Shown here one piece after another: positions 32,217 to 40,632 of a DNA stretch of 43,797 bases. Position 1 is the first letter of the stretch. Each line of letters opens with the position of its first letter. The position numbers and the translations under genes are program-made. The notes beneath the pieces are model-generated. The model was not told the origin of the DNA. It worked only from the letters and a program-made list of their open reading frames with translations, and made no database searches. Origin of the DNA: an uncultured Pseudomonadota bacterium (GTDB lineage: Bacteria; Myxococcota_A; UBA796; SXON01); the NCBI GenBank assembly GCA_903959175.1, contig CAJBVW010000050.1, positions 1 to 43,797 on the forward strand. The letters are read 5' to 3'.

Positions 32217-33014
32217 ATGGAAGAGGAACAGGTTCGCGACAACGAACCCCGGGGTTTCGAGCCCGACGGGGAGCGCGTGTCCCAGGAAGGCGTGGAGCGT
32301 CTGCGCGCGCTGGTCGGCGGTGTGCGCGTGGCGATGATGACCACGGTGGACGCAGGCGGGGCGCTGCGGAGCCGGCCGATGGCGGTCCAGGCCATCGACG
32401 ACGACGGCGTGGCCTGGCTGATCACGCAGCGAACGTCGCCGAAGGTCGGCGAGCTCGAGCGGGAGCACCATGTGAACCTCGCGTTCCTGCGGCCGACGCG
32501 CGGGCGCTACGTCTCCGTGAGCGGCCGGGCCGCGACGGTGAAGGACGATCAGAAGCTGCGCGCCCTCTGGCACCCGACCCTCCAGGCGTGGTTCCCGGAC
32601 GGCCTCGACGACCCGGACCTGTGCCTCCTGCGCGTGCACGTCGACAAGGCCGAGTCGTGGAACGCGCCGGTCGGCAACCTCCTCCAGATGGCCCGCCTCG
32701 CCGGCTCCCTCCTCGGCCGCACCCCGCGTGCCACCCCGGAGGAGGGGCGCGACACCGTGATCGTCCGGACGCGGCAGGCCGGGATCGGCGACACCGCGGG
32801 CATCCTCGGGAGCGCCGGGGGCAACATGGGCGAGGCCCCGCGCGCCCCCCAGGATCGTGGCGGCCCCCGGGTGGCCGGCACCGCCGGCGGCACGATGGGC
32901 GAGGCCCCGCTCCCGAAGCGGAACCGGGCGGAGGCGGCGCCTCGGGCCGCCACCACGGACGTGAAGCCGGGCGAGGCGAGCGACGCCCCCCGCAAGGGCG
33001 GCCGCCGAGGCTGA
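32217..33014 (+). CDS. Pyridoxamine-5'-phosphate-oxidase-like flavin-binding protein
   Basis: A 265-aa protein. Residues about 20-150 have the split-barrel pattern of the general-stress-protein-26 branch of the PNPOx-like family: 'VAMMTTVDAGGALRSRPMAVQAID', 'WLITQRTSPKVGELEREHHVNLAF', 'YVSVSGRAATVKDD', 'LWHPTLQAWFPDG'. Such proteins bind FMN, FAD or F420; the cofactor is uncertain. The C-terminal 90 residues are low-complexity, with two copies of a 'AGG.MGEAP' motif. AAGGAGG lies 7 nt before the ATG, the strongest ribosome-binding site in the window. Divergent from mutL. Confidence 0.82.
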   Translation: MEEEQVRDNEPRGFEPDGERVSQEGVERLRALVGGVRVAMMTTVDAGGALRSRPMAVQAIDDDGVAWLITQRTSPKVGELEREHHVNLAFLRPTRGRYVSVSGRAATVKDDQKLRALWHPTLQAWFPDGLDDPDLCLLRVHVDKAESWNAPVGNLLQMARLAGSLLGRTPRATPEEGRDTVIVRTRQAGIGDTAGILGSAGGNMGEAPRAPQDRGGPRVAGTAGGTMGEAPLPKRNRAEAAPRAATTDVKPGEASDAPRKGGRRG

Positions 33015-33106
33015 CGGCCGGGCCGGGGAGCACGCGAGACACAACGCGACGCGCGCTCCCCGATCCGCTCGGCCCGAACCGACGTACGCTGTGTATGGAG
33101 TCTCCC

Positions 33107-33622
33107 ATGCACGTCCCGGGTCCCGTCCGCACCACCCTCTTCGCGCTCGCTGCGCTCTTCGGCTGCGCCGCCACCCCCGTCGCCTCCGGCGGCCCCGCCA
33201 CCCCTGCGAGGACCTACGAGGTCCAGAAGACCGAGGCCGAGTGGCGCGCGAAGCTGTCGTCCATGCAATACGACGTGCTCCGCGACAAGGGCACCGAGCG
33301 CGCCTTCACCGGCGCCCTCTGGGACGAGCACCGCGACGGCGTCTACACCTGCGCCGCCTGCGACCTGCCCCTCTTCGACGCGAAGGACAAGTTCGAGTCC
33401 GGCACCGGCTGGCCCAGCTACACGCGCCCCGCCAAGCCGAACGCGGTCGAGGTCGCCGCCGACAACAAGTACGGCATGACCCGGGACGAGGTCCTGTGCT
33501 CGCGCTGCGGCGGTCACCTGGGCCACGTCTTCGACGACGGCCCGGCCCCCACCGGCAAGCGCTACTGCATCAACTCGGCGTCGCTCACCTTCACGCCCAG
33601 CGTGGCGGCGACGCCGAAGTAG
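33107..33622 (+). CDS. msrB: Exported peptide methionine-(R)-sulfoxide reductase lipoprotein
   Basis: A 171-aa MsrB with a lipoprotein signal (lipobox L-F-G-C, Cys20), so it acts in the periplasm. Zinc ligands are C82/C85 ('YTCAAC') and C131/C134 ('LCSRC'). The catalytic Cys is C154 in 'RYCINSAS'. 'FESGTGWPSYTRP' and 'GGHLGHVFDDGP' are MsrB signatures. It repairs R-methionine sulfoxide in oxidised envelope proteins. I chose the ATG at 33107 because GGAG lies 6 nt upstream; an in-frame ATG at 33095 is possible. No MsrA is nearby. Confidence 0.92.
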   Translation: MHVPGPVRTTLFALAALFGCAATPVASGGPATPARTYEVQKTEAEWRAKLSSMQYDVLRDKGTERAFTGALWDEHRDGVYTCAACDLPLFDAKDKFESGTGWPSYTRPAKPNAVEVAADNKYGMTRDEVLCSRCGGHLGHVFDDGPAPTGKRYCINSASLTFTPSVAATPK

Positions 33623-33625
33623 TCG

Positions 33626-35050
33626 TCACTCTTCGCCGAGCTCGGCGCCGTATTCCTCGTCGTCGATCTCGACGACCTGGAACAGCGGCACGTTCGGCAC
33701 GGGCGCGCTCCCGTCCTCCTTGGCCTCACCCGGGCGCCGCTTGCGACGGTACTGGATGCGGAGGGGCGAGCCCTTGAAGCCGAACTGGTCGCGCAGGCGG
33801 TTGACGAGGTAGCGGTCGTAGCCGTCCCCCACGCCGTCCGCGGAGTTGCAGAACACCGTGAACGTGGGCGGGCGCACGCGCACCTGCGTCATGTAGTTCA
33901 GGCGCACGGGCGTGTGGTAGCGCTGCGGCGGCGAGTAGGCCGCGAGCGCGTCCCGCAGGAACTCGTTGAGCTTCGCGGTAGAGATGCGCAGGTTGAAGGC
34001 GGCGAACACCGCCTTCGCGGCGTCGATCACCTTGGTGGTGCCCTTCCCCGTCAGGGCGGAGATGTAGAGCACCGGCGCGTGGGCGACGTGCGGCAGCTTG
34101 CGGCTGAACTCGTCCTCCACCGTGTGGACGTCGCGATCTTCCATGTCGCGGACGCGGTCCCACTTGTTCACCAGGACGATCAGCGCGCGGCCGCGCTCCT
34201 CGACGAGGGCGGCGAGGTGGGCGTCCTGCTCGGTCACGCCCTCGGCGCCGTCGATCACGAGCATGACGACGTGCGAGCGCTCGATCGTGCGGATCGAGGC
34301 GCCGACCATGAGGGTCTCGAGCTTGTCGTTGATGCGGCCGCGGCGACGGATGCCGGCGGTGTCGATGAGGCGGAAGCGCTGCCCCTCGAACTCCATGACG
34401 GTGTCCGTCGCGTCGACGGTGGTGCCGGGCGCGTCGTTGACGACGTGGCGGTCCTCGCCGAGGAGGCGGTTCAGGAGCGTGCTCTTCCCGACGTTCGGGC
34501 GGCCGAGGACGGAGACGCGGATCTCGTGCTCGTCCTCCGGCTCGGGGGCGGCCTCGGCCGGGAAGTGGCTGCTCACGGCGTCCATGAGCTCGAAGATGCC
34601 GCGGCCGTGCTCGGCGCTGACGGGCACGAGCTCGTGGAAGCCGAGCTCCCAGAACTCGTTGGCCTCGTCGTCGTGGTTGGACACGTCACACTTGTTGACG
34701 GCCAGGACCACGGGCTTGCCGGCGGCGCGGATGAGGTCCGCCGTCTGCTGGTCGGCTGGGGTGATGCCGGCCTGGCGGTCGACGAGGAGGACGACGACGT
34801 CCGCCTCGCTCACCGCGGCTTCGGACTGCCGACGCATCGAAGCGAAGAGGTTGTCGTCCGGCTCGGGCTCGAATCCTCCCGTGTCGATGAGGAGGTAGCT
34901 GCGGTCTTGCCAGGCCGCAGGCTCGTAATTGCGGTCCCGGGTCACCCCGGGCCGATCGTGGACGAGGGCCTTGCGCGTGCCGATGAGGCGGTTGAACAAG
35001 GTAGACTTGCCGACGTTGGGTCGGCCGACGATAGCGACGACGGGGAGCAC
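33626..35050 (-). CDS. der: GTPase Der (EngA), ribosome assembly
   Basis: A 474-aa tandem GTPase with two full G domains: 'GRPNVGKST', 'DTGG' and 'NKCD' in the first, and 'GRPNVGKST', 'DTAG' and 'NKWD' in the second. A KH-like C-terminal domain follows ('FTVFCNSADGVGDGYDRYLVNRLRDQFGF'). Der is needed for late 50S assembly. The C-terminal 35 residues are a basic then acidic tail. GTG start. It lies 48 nt downstream of era. Its stop is only 3 nt from the convergent msrB stop. Confidence 0.97.
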   Translation of the reverse strand: MLPVVAIVGRPNVGKSTLFNRLIGTRKALVHDRPGVTRDRNYEPAAWQDRSYLLIDTGGFEPEPDDNLFASMRRQSEAAVSEADVVVLLVDRQAGITPADQQTADLIRAAGKPVVLAVNKCDVSNHDDEANEFWELGFHELVPVSAEHGRGIFELMDAVSSHFPAEAAPEPEDEHEIRVSVLGRPNVGKSTLLNRLLGEDRHVVNDAPGTTVDATDTVMEFEGQRFRLIDTAGIRRRGRINDKLETLMVGASIRTIERSHVVMLVIDGAEGVTEQDAHLAALVEERGRALIVLVNKWDRVRDMEDRDVHTVEDEFSRKLPHVAHAPVLYISALTGKGTTKVIDAAKAVFAAFNLRISTAKLNEFLRDALAAYSPPQRYHTPVRLNYMTQVRVRPPTFTVFCNSADGVGDGYDRYLVNRLRDQFGFKGSPLRIQYRRKRRPGEAKEDGSAPVPNVPLFQVVEIDDEEYGAELGEE

Positions 35051-35098
35051 GTTGCCGGCTAATCCGAAATCGCCTCCGGATCCACCTTCGCCCGCGGT

Positions 35099-36010
35099 CT
35101 ACGCGTAGCCGAGCCCACGGCGGGCCCGCGGATTGGCGGTCCAGTCCTTCTCGACGACCACGAAGAGATCGAGGCGCACCTTGCAATCCAGGAGCTCGGA
35201 CAGCTGCTTCCGGGCCTCGGTGCCGATCTTCTTCACCATCGATCCGCCCTTGCCGATCAGGATGGCCTTCTGGCTCGGCTTCTCGACGATGATGCGGGCG
35301 TGGATACGGACGACGTTCTCCGTCTCCCGGGCGCTCTCGTCGAATTGTTCGATCTCGACGGCGGAGGAGTAGGGCACCTCCTGCTCGCAGTTCTCGAAGA
35401 TGCGCTCGCGGATGAGCTCGGCGCAGATCTGGCGCTCCAGCGCGTCGGTCAGGTGGTCGGGCGGGTAGAGCGCGGGTTGCTCGGGGAGGACCTTCCGCCA
35501 CTCGGCGACGAGGGTCTCAAGGCCCTCGCCCTCCGACGCGCTGATCGGCACGATCGCGGCGCCCGACTCCGCGAGCCCGCCGAGGACCGGCAGGAGCCAG
35601 CCCTTCTCCACGAGGTCGACCTTGTTCAGGGCGATGACCAGCTTCTTGCCCTTGACCTTGTCGAGGATGGTCTGGAGCGTGGTGTCGATGATGGGCTTGT
35701 CGGCCTTGGCGGCGCGCGCGAGGGGCTCGGCGTCGATGAGGAGGCAGACGGCGTCCACCTCTTCGAGGACCTGCTCGGCCTCGCGCACCATGTGGTTGTT
35801 CAGCGCGGTCCACGCGTCGTGGAGGCCCGGCGTGTCCCAGAGGACGGCCTGCATGTCCTCGGTCGTGTACACGCCGGCGACGCGGTTGCGCGTCGTCTGC
35901 GGGCGGCGGGAGACGGCGCTGATCTTCGCGCCGACGAGCTTGTTGAGGAGGGTGGACTTGCCCGCGTTGGGGCGACCGACGAGGCCGATGGTACCGGCAT
36001 GGAACGACAT
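35099..36010 (-). CDS. era: GTPase Era, 16S rRNA maturation
   Basis: A 303-aa Era, typical length. The G domain has 'GRPNAGKST', 'RRPQTTRNRV', 'DTPG' and 'NKVD'. The C-terminal KH domain has 'AILIGKGGSMVKKIGTEARKQL'. Era binds the 3' end of 16S rRNA and helps 30S maturation. It lies 38 nt after the PilT-type ATPase gene and 48 nt before der. Confidence 0.97.
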   Translation of the reverse strand: MSFHAGTIGLVGRPNAGKSTLLNKLVGAKISAVSRRPQTTRNRVAGVYTTEDMQAVLWDTPGLHDAWTALNNHMVREAEQVLEEVDAVCLLIDAEPLARAAKADKPIIDTTLQTILDKVKGKKLVIALNKVDLVEKGWLLPVLGGLAESGAAIVPISASEGEGLETLVAEWRKVLPEQPALYPPDHLTDALERQICAELIRERIFENCEQEVPYSSAVEIEQFDESARETENVVRIHARIIVEKPSQKAILIGKGGSMVKKIGTEARKQLSELLDCKVRLDLFVVVEKDWTANPRARRGLGYA

Positions 36011-36048
36011 GTGCGCTCGCTAACCCGTCGTCGCCGCACGCGACGCGC

Positions 36049-37137
36049 CTACTCCTCGTCGGGGAGCGCCGCCCCCCTCTCCTTGAGCCACTTGCGCATC
36101 TCGTCCTTGTCGAGCGCCTTCTCCAGCGCGGAGTGGGGCTCGATGGAGTCCTTCTCGACGAGGCCGCGGAGGCTGTCGTCCATCGCCCTCATGCCGTGCG
36201 CCTTGCCCTGCGAGAGCAGGCCCGGGATCTGGTGCGTCTTCCCTTCGCGGATGAGCGAGGAGAGCGCCGGCGTCCCGAAGAGGATCTCGAGCGCCGCGAC
36301 GCGCCCGCCGCCCTTGCGACGCAGCAACTGTTGGGCGAGCACGCCCTTGATGACGCCCGCGAGGATGCCGCGCACGCCCTCCTGCTGATCGGTCGGGAAC
36401 ACGTTGATGATGCGGTCGATCGTCTTGGCGGCGGAGTTGGTGTGCAGCGTGCCGAAGACGAGCAGGCCGGTCTCGGCGGCCTTGAGCGCCATCTCGATGG
36501 TCTCGAGGTCGCGCATCTCGCCCACGAGGATGCAGTCCGGGTCCTCGCGCACGGCGGCCCGCAGCGCCGCGGTGAAGGACTTGGAATGCGGCCCGATCTC
36601 GCGCTGGCTCACGAGGGACATGCGGTTCGGGTGGACGAACTCGATGGGGTCCTCGATGGTGACGAAGTGCATGGCGCGCGTGCCGTTCATCTCGTGGATG
36701 ATGGCGGACAACGTCGTGGACTTGCCCGAGCCGGTCGGGCCGGTGACGAGCACGAGCCCGCCGTCGAGCGACATGAGCTTGCGGACGCTCGGCGGGAGGC
36801 CGAGCTGCTCGACCGTCATCAGCTTGGTGGGAATGATGCGGAACACGGCCCCCATCCCGCGCTGTTGGCGGAAGACGTTCACGCGGAACCGCGCGAGCCC
36901 GGGCACCTCGTAGGCGAAGTCGACGTCGCCGTCCTCGACGTACGCGCTCCAGAGGTGGGGCGGGGTGATCGGCTTGAGGAAGCCCTCGAAGTCGCGGTCG
37001 TCGAGCACCCGGTAGCGCACGGGCTCCATGCGGCCCGAGAGGCGGAAGATCGGGGGCCGGCCCACGGAGAGGTGGAGGTCGGAGGCGCCACGGTCGTTCA
37101 TCAGCTTGAGGAAGCGGTCGATGCGGTTGACGCTCAT
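36049..37137 (-). CDS. PilT/PilU-type twitching-motility ATPase
   Basis: A 362-aa secretion ATPase of the PilT/PilU family. Walker A is 'GPTGSGKSTT' (K139). 'TIEDPIEFVHPN', 'SQREIG', 'ALRAAVREDPDCILVGEMRDLETIEMAL' and 'GTLHTNSAAKTIDRIINVFP' are the Asp box, Walker B and His box. The C-terminal 'GKTHQIPGLLSQGKAHGMRAMDDSL' is PilT-like. It powers pilus retraction or supports it. The ATG overlaps the upstream HEAT-PilT stop (ATGA). Length and C-terminal extension lean towards PilU rather than PilT, but I cannot decide. Confidence 0.93.
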   Translation of the reverse strand: MSVNRIDRFLKLMNDRGASDLHLSVGRPPIFRLSGRMEPVRYRVLDDRDFEGFLKPITPPHLWSAYVEDGDVDFAYEVPGLARFRVNVFRQQRGMGAVFRIIPTKLMTVEQLGLPPSVRKLMSLDGGLVLVTGPTGSGKSTTLSAIIHEMNGTRAMHFVTIEDPIEFVHPNRMSLVSQREIGPHSKSFTAALRAAVREDPDCILVGEMRDLETIEMALKAAETGLLVFGTLHTNSAAKTIDRIINVFPTDQQEGVRGILAGVIKGVLAQQLLRRKGGGRVAALEILFGTPALSSLIREGKTHQIPGLLSQGKAHGMRAMDDSLRGLVEKDSIEPHSALEKALDKDEMRKWLKERGAALPDEE

Positions 37138-39614
37138 GCGCTCAGCCCGCGCTCACGGAGGAACTCGGGGCTGCACAAGGCCTCGAAGGCCTCGGGCTTC
37201 TCGGCGCGGCGCCACGCGGCCTCGGGGGTGATGAGGCCGGACTCGACGAGCTCGCCGAGGGCGACGTCCACCGTCTGCATGCCGACGTTGCGTCCGATCT
37301 GCATCATGCTCGGGATCTGGAAGGTCTTGTTGTCGCGGATGAGGTTGCCGACGGGGAGCGTGCCCTTGAGCACCTCGTAGACGGCCACGCGCCCCTTGCC
37401 GTCTTTTCGTGGCAACAAGGATTGGGAGAGCACGTACTTGAGCGACTCGGAGAGGCCCATCCGCACCTGCGGCTGCTCCTCCGGCGGGAAGCTCTTCACG
37501 ATGCGATCGACGGTGGCGACGGCGCTGGTGGTGTGGAGCGTGCCGATGACGAGGTGGCCGGTCTCGGCGGCGGTGAGCGCGAGGCGGATCGTCTCGGGGT
37601 CCCGCATCTCGCCGACCACGATGACGTCGGGGTCCTCGCGGAGCGCGGCTCGGAGCGCACGCGCGAAGCTGGCGGTGTGGGTGCCGACCTCGCGTTGGTT
37701 GACGAGCGCCGACTTCACCGGGTGGACGAACTCGATGGGGTCCTCCAGGGTGATGACGTGGTCCGCCTTGGTCTCGTTGATGAGGTTGACGATGGCGGCC
37801 AACGTCGTGCTCTTGCCGCTGCCGGCGGGGCCGCTCACGATGATGATCCCCTGGTGGAAGTCCAGGAGCTCGGTGAGGCGGCCGGGGAGGCGGAGGTCGC
37901 CGAAGGTGGGCGGGAGGTTGGGGATGACGCGGAACGACGCGCACCAGCCGCGGCGCTGGTGGAAGGCGTTGACGCGGTAACGCCCGACCTCGGGGATGGC
38001 GTGGCAGAAGTCGAGCTCGCCTGCCGCCTCCAACATCCGCTGCTGCTTCTCGGTGAGGAGGGAGAAGAGCGCGTCGCGCGTGGTCTGCGCGGAGAGCGGG
38101 CCGACGGTTCCCATGCGCTCGAGCTTGCCGCCGAGGCGCACGAAGGGGGGCTCATCGACGGTGAAGTGGAGGTCGCTTGCGCCTTGTTCACGGATCTGCG
38201 CGAGCAGGCGGTCGATGGGCCGCGCGAGCGTGGCGGAGGCGACCGCGCTGGTCCCCTTCTCTGCTTCGCCGACGGTGACCTCGAGCCGCGTCTGCATCTC
38301 GCGGCGCACCTCGGAGGCGCGGGTGCGCACCTCCAACGATGGGTCCCGCTCCTTGACCTGCTGGAGGAGCGTCAGCAGGCGAGGGTCTTCGAACTTGGAG
38401 AAGGCGCGGATGACCTCGATGCGGACCTCCGCGCGCGGGTCCCGCAACATCGCGGCCAGTGGCTTGAGCGCGCTGGCGGAGCCGACCTGGGCGAGGCCGT
38501 CGATGGCGGCCCAGCGGGTGTCCTCGTCCTCGAGCGCCTTGACGAGGTGGGGCACCGCGCGCTCGTCCCGGAGGCGCCCGAGCGCGTCGCACGCGGTGAT
38601 GCGGAGCCACCAGTCCGGATCGGAGAGGAGCCTGCAGATCGGCTCGACCAGGCGCGCATCCTGGAAGTTCTCGGCGAGGACGAGGGCGGCGGTGCGCACC
38701 TCCTCGTCGGTGTGGGAGAGGAGGGTGATCGCGGGCCGGAGGATGGGGTCCCCGAAGGTGCGGAGCGTCTCCAGGATGCGCGTGCGCAGCCAACCGACGA
38801 GGTTGCGGCAGAAGAGCAGCACCTCCATCAGGACCTCGTCCGGCGGGCCCGTCTCGAGCAGGAGCTCGACGCAGACGTGGCGCGCGGCGTCGTCGCCGGA
38901 GCCGAGGAGGTCCATCATCCGCTTGCGCATCGGGAGCGGATCCTCCTTCGCCGACGCGGCGAGCCAGCTCCGGGCGAGGTCGCGGCTGGTGGCGTCGCCG
39001 TTCTGGAGGCGGTCCAGCATCAGGTCCATCACGCGTGCGTCGCGGACGCGCACCACGCTCTCGAGGGCCACCGCGGAGATGCGCGGGTCGGCGTCGCGGG
39101 AGAGGACGAGCAGGAGGTCGACGAGCTGCTCCGGCTGGCGATCCTGGAGCAGGCGCTGGAGCGCGGGGATCCGGATGGCGGTCGGGGCCTCCTTGAGCGC
39201 GCGTTCGAGGTACCGGGTCCGGAGATCGACGTGGAGGACCAACGCGACCTCCCACCCGAGTCGCTTCTTCTGGGTGGTCTTGTCCGCGAGGAGGTCGTCC
39301 ACGACCTTCGCCATGACCTCCGGCGCGATGCGGGAGAACAGGCGCGACACGTAGGCCCGCGCCTGCTGCGGCTGTTCGTTCATTCGTTCGACGAGCTGCT
39401 GCACGGAGGGGACGTCGGGACGCGCGAGGAACACGTCCACCCCGATCTGACGCACGGCGCTGTCCGCGATCCAGAGGAGCGGGATCGCCTCGGTCGCCTT
39501 GAGACCGGACTCGCGGAGCTGGCCGAGCACCTGCTCCTTCTCCTCGGGGGTGCGCCAACTGGAGGTCAGCGCCTTGTCGACGAGGGTGCGCTTGCCGGTC
39601 CCGAAAAACTGCAT
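37134..39614 (-). CDS. HEAT-repeat/PilT ATPase fusion protein
   Basis: An 826-aa fusion. Residues 1-460 are HEAT-like helical repeats ('VRTAALVLAENFQDARLV', 'WLRITACDALGRLRDERAV', 'WAAIDGLAQVGSASAL', 'VRIEVIRAFSKFEDPRL'). Residues 465-826 are a full PilT domain: 'IDRLLAQIREQGASDLHFTV', Walker A 'GPAGSGKSTT' (K601), 'TLEDPIEFVHP', 'GEMRDPETIRLAL', 'GTLHTTSAVATVDRIVKSFP' and 'DNKTFQIPSMMQIGRNVGMQTVD'. Known PilT is about 345 aa without such an N-terminus. The solenoid may dock the motor to the pilus base or a regulator. I chose the ATG at 39614. No Shine-Dalgarno sequence is seen and TATAAT lies 6 nt upstream, so the mRNA may be leaderless. Confidence 0.9.
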   Translation of the reverse strand: MQFFGTGKRTLVDKALTSSWRTPEEKEQVLGQLRESGLKATEAIPLLWIADSAVRQIGVDVFLARPDVPSVQQLVERMNEQPQQARAYVSRLFSRIAPEVMAKVVDDLLADKTTQKKRLGWEVALVLHVDLRTRYLERALKEAPTAIRIPALQRLLQDRQPEQLVDLLLVLSRDADPRISAVALESVVRVRDARVMDLMLDRLQNGDATSRDLARSWLAASAKEDPLPMRKRMMDLLGSGDDAARHVCVELLLETGPPDEVLMEVLLFCRNLVGWLRTRILETLRTFGDPILRPAITLLSHTDEEVRTAALVLAENFQDARLVEPICRLLSDPDWWLRITACDALGRLRDERAVPHLVKALEDEDTRWAAIDGLAQVGSASALKPLAAMLRDPRAEVRIEVIRAFSKFEDPRLLTLLQQVKERDPSLEVRTRASEVRREMQTRLEVTVGEAEKGTSAVASATLARPIDRLLAQIREQGASDLHFTVDEPPFVRLGGKLERMGTVGPLSAQTTRDALFSLLTEKQQRMLEAAGELDFCHAIPEVGRYRVNAFHQRRGWCASFRVIPNLPPTFGDLRLPGRLTELLDFHQGIIIVSGPAGSGKSTTLAAIVNLINETKADHVITLEDPIEFVHPVKSALVNQREVGTHTASFARALRAALREDPDVIVVGEMRDPETIRLALTAAETGHLVIGTLHTTSAVATVDRIVKSFPPEEQPQVRMGLSESLKYVLSQSLLPRKDGKGRVAVYEVLKGTLPVGNLIRDNKTFQIPSMMQIGRNVGMQTVDVALGELVESGLITPEAAWRRAEKPEAFEALCSPEFLRERGLSA

Positions 39615-39620
39615 GCGGCA

Positions 39621-39626
39621 ATTATA
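39621..39626 (-). promoter_or_regulatory. TATAAT -10 element directly before HEAT-PilT start
   Basis: A perfect TATAAT on the minus strand ending 6 nt before the ATG at 39614. If used, transcription would start at or next to the A of the ATG. The -35 region (about 39643-39649, CTTCCG) is poor. Confidence 0.45.
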
Positions 39627-39677
39627 GACCGCCTCGCGCTCGCGGCGGAAGCCCGGGGGAGGGAACACGCGGGCAAG

Positions 39678-39704
39678 CCGGGGAGGTCGGAGGCCCCTCC
39701 CCGG
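39678..39704 (-). terminator. 9-bp hairpin downstream of Asp-Thr lipoprotein gene
   Basis: A perfect 9-bp inverted repeat (CCGGGGAGG / CCTCCCCGG) with a 9-nt loop, 55 nt past the stop at 39759 and upstream of the HEAT-PilT gene. There is no T-run. Probably a transcription end for the lipoprotein gene. Confidence 0.45.
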
Positions 39705-39758
39705 CGCGCGCCGTGCGCGATCAGCGGCGCCCCGCGCGGCCGGGGCCGCACACGACGT

Positions 39759-40472
39759 CTACTCGCAGTGGTACGCGTTGTTCCAGGTGTCGAGCGCGGA
39801 GGCGTAGCCCACGGCGAGCGCGCCCCCGACGGTGTCCGGCGCGACCCCATACGGGAGGATGCCGCCATCCTCGTAGGTTTCGAGCCAGGAATCCGAGTCC
39901 TCGATCACCATCCCGGTGGCTTCGTCGTAGGCGCCGGCCGCGACGTTCAGCTTGGCCGCGAGGAGCTGATGCACGAGGATGAGGCTCGCGTCCCCGGTCG
40001 GCGGGAGATCGAAGAGGGCGAGCGCCTCGTCACGCGTGTAGGTCCGAGCGCCGAGGAGCAGGGAGGTGACCGGCCAGGCATCGGGGTGGTTCTTCCAATA
40101 CCCCTGGGTGAGGGTGCAGTACTCCACCTCCTCGCAGTCCTCGTGGTACGGGTCGCAGGGCGGGTCGGTGTCGCAGTCCGCGTCGGCGTCGGTGTCCGCA
40201 TCCGTGTCCGCGTCGGTGTCGGCGTCGGTGTCCGCGTCCGTGTCCGCGTCGGTGTCGGCGTCCGTGTCGGCGTCGGTGTCACTGTCCGTGTCGGCGTCCG
40301 CGTCGGTGTCCGCGTCCACGTCGGTGTCCGCGTCGGGCTCGTAGGAGGGATCGGTCGCGGGAGTGCTCGACTCCTCGGACGCGGTGCCGGACGGCTCCTT
40401 CGACGTGTCGATCGCGAACTCGGAGCACCCCGCGAGCGCACCCAAAGCAAGCAGCATGATCAGCCTCTCCAT
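39759..40472 (-). CDS. Asp-Thr repeat lipoprotein with TQGYWKNHP domain
   Basis: A 237-aa lipoprotein (lipobox L-A-G-C, Cys16). A Ser/Thr/Pro-rich stretch is followed by a long acidic linker of Asp-Thr/Asp-Ala dipeptides (about 48-105). A Cys-rich hinge comes next ('CDTDPPCDPYHEDCEEVEYC'). The C-terminal domain of about 115 residues begins 'CTLTQGYWKNHPDAWP' and contains 'ARTYTRDEALALFDLPP'. I have seen the TQGYWKNHP start in other secreted bacterial proteins, but I know no established function. A G-run precedes the ATG at 40472. The same lipoprotein-plus-linker design occurs at 1-195. Confidence 0.82.
   Translation of the reverse strand: MERLIMLLALGALAGCSEFAIDTSKEPSGTASEESSTPATDPSYEPDADTDVDADTDADADTDSDTDADTDADTDADTDADTDADTDADTDADTDADADCDTDPPCDPYHEDCEEVEYCTLTQGYWKNHPDAWPVTSLLLGARTYTRDEALALFDLPPTGDASLILVHQLLAAKLNVAAGAYDEATGMVIEDSDSWLETYEDGGILPYGVAPDTVGGALAVGYASALDTWNNAYHCE
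40177..40332. repeat. GTGTC/GCGTC hexamer array coding for Asp-Thr/Asp-Ala linker
   Basis: About 150 bp of imperfect 6-bp and 12-bp units (gtgtcg, gcgtcc, gtgtcc) within the lipoprotein gene, read on the minus strand as Asp-Thr and Asp-Ala. It resembles the array at 1-102 in unit and coding sense, and could change length by slippage or recombination. Confidence 0.85.
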
Positions 40473-40494
40473 CTGTCCCCCCGATGTCGGACGT

Positions 40495-40541
40495 GTCCCG
40501 CTCCGCGCGCGGCGCCGGAGTGGCGTCACGAGGAGCGGGAC
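40495..40541. repeat. 10-bp inverted repeat upstream of Asp-Thr lipoprotein
   Basis: GTCCCGCTCC (40495-40504) and GGAGCGGGAC (40532-40541) form a perfect 10-bp inverted repeat with a 27-nt centre. It lies in the 160-nt gap between rnc (stop 40633) and the lipoprotein start (40472), 23 nt before the ATG. It may be a leader hairpin, an rnc terminator or an operator. Nothing else was recognised in this gap. Confidence 0.6.
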
Positions 40542-40632
40542 GCGCGCCGTTCGACCCCTCTCACGGCACGCCCTTCAAGGATCGACACAATGTTGCGGAT
40601 CGGCAAGGTCCGTGACAGCGCCTCGAACGCCG

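Noticed and set aside
40177-40332. Possible CRISPR array
   Set aside because: Units are 6-12 bp, continuous and coding for Asp-Thr; there are no spacers and no cas genes.
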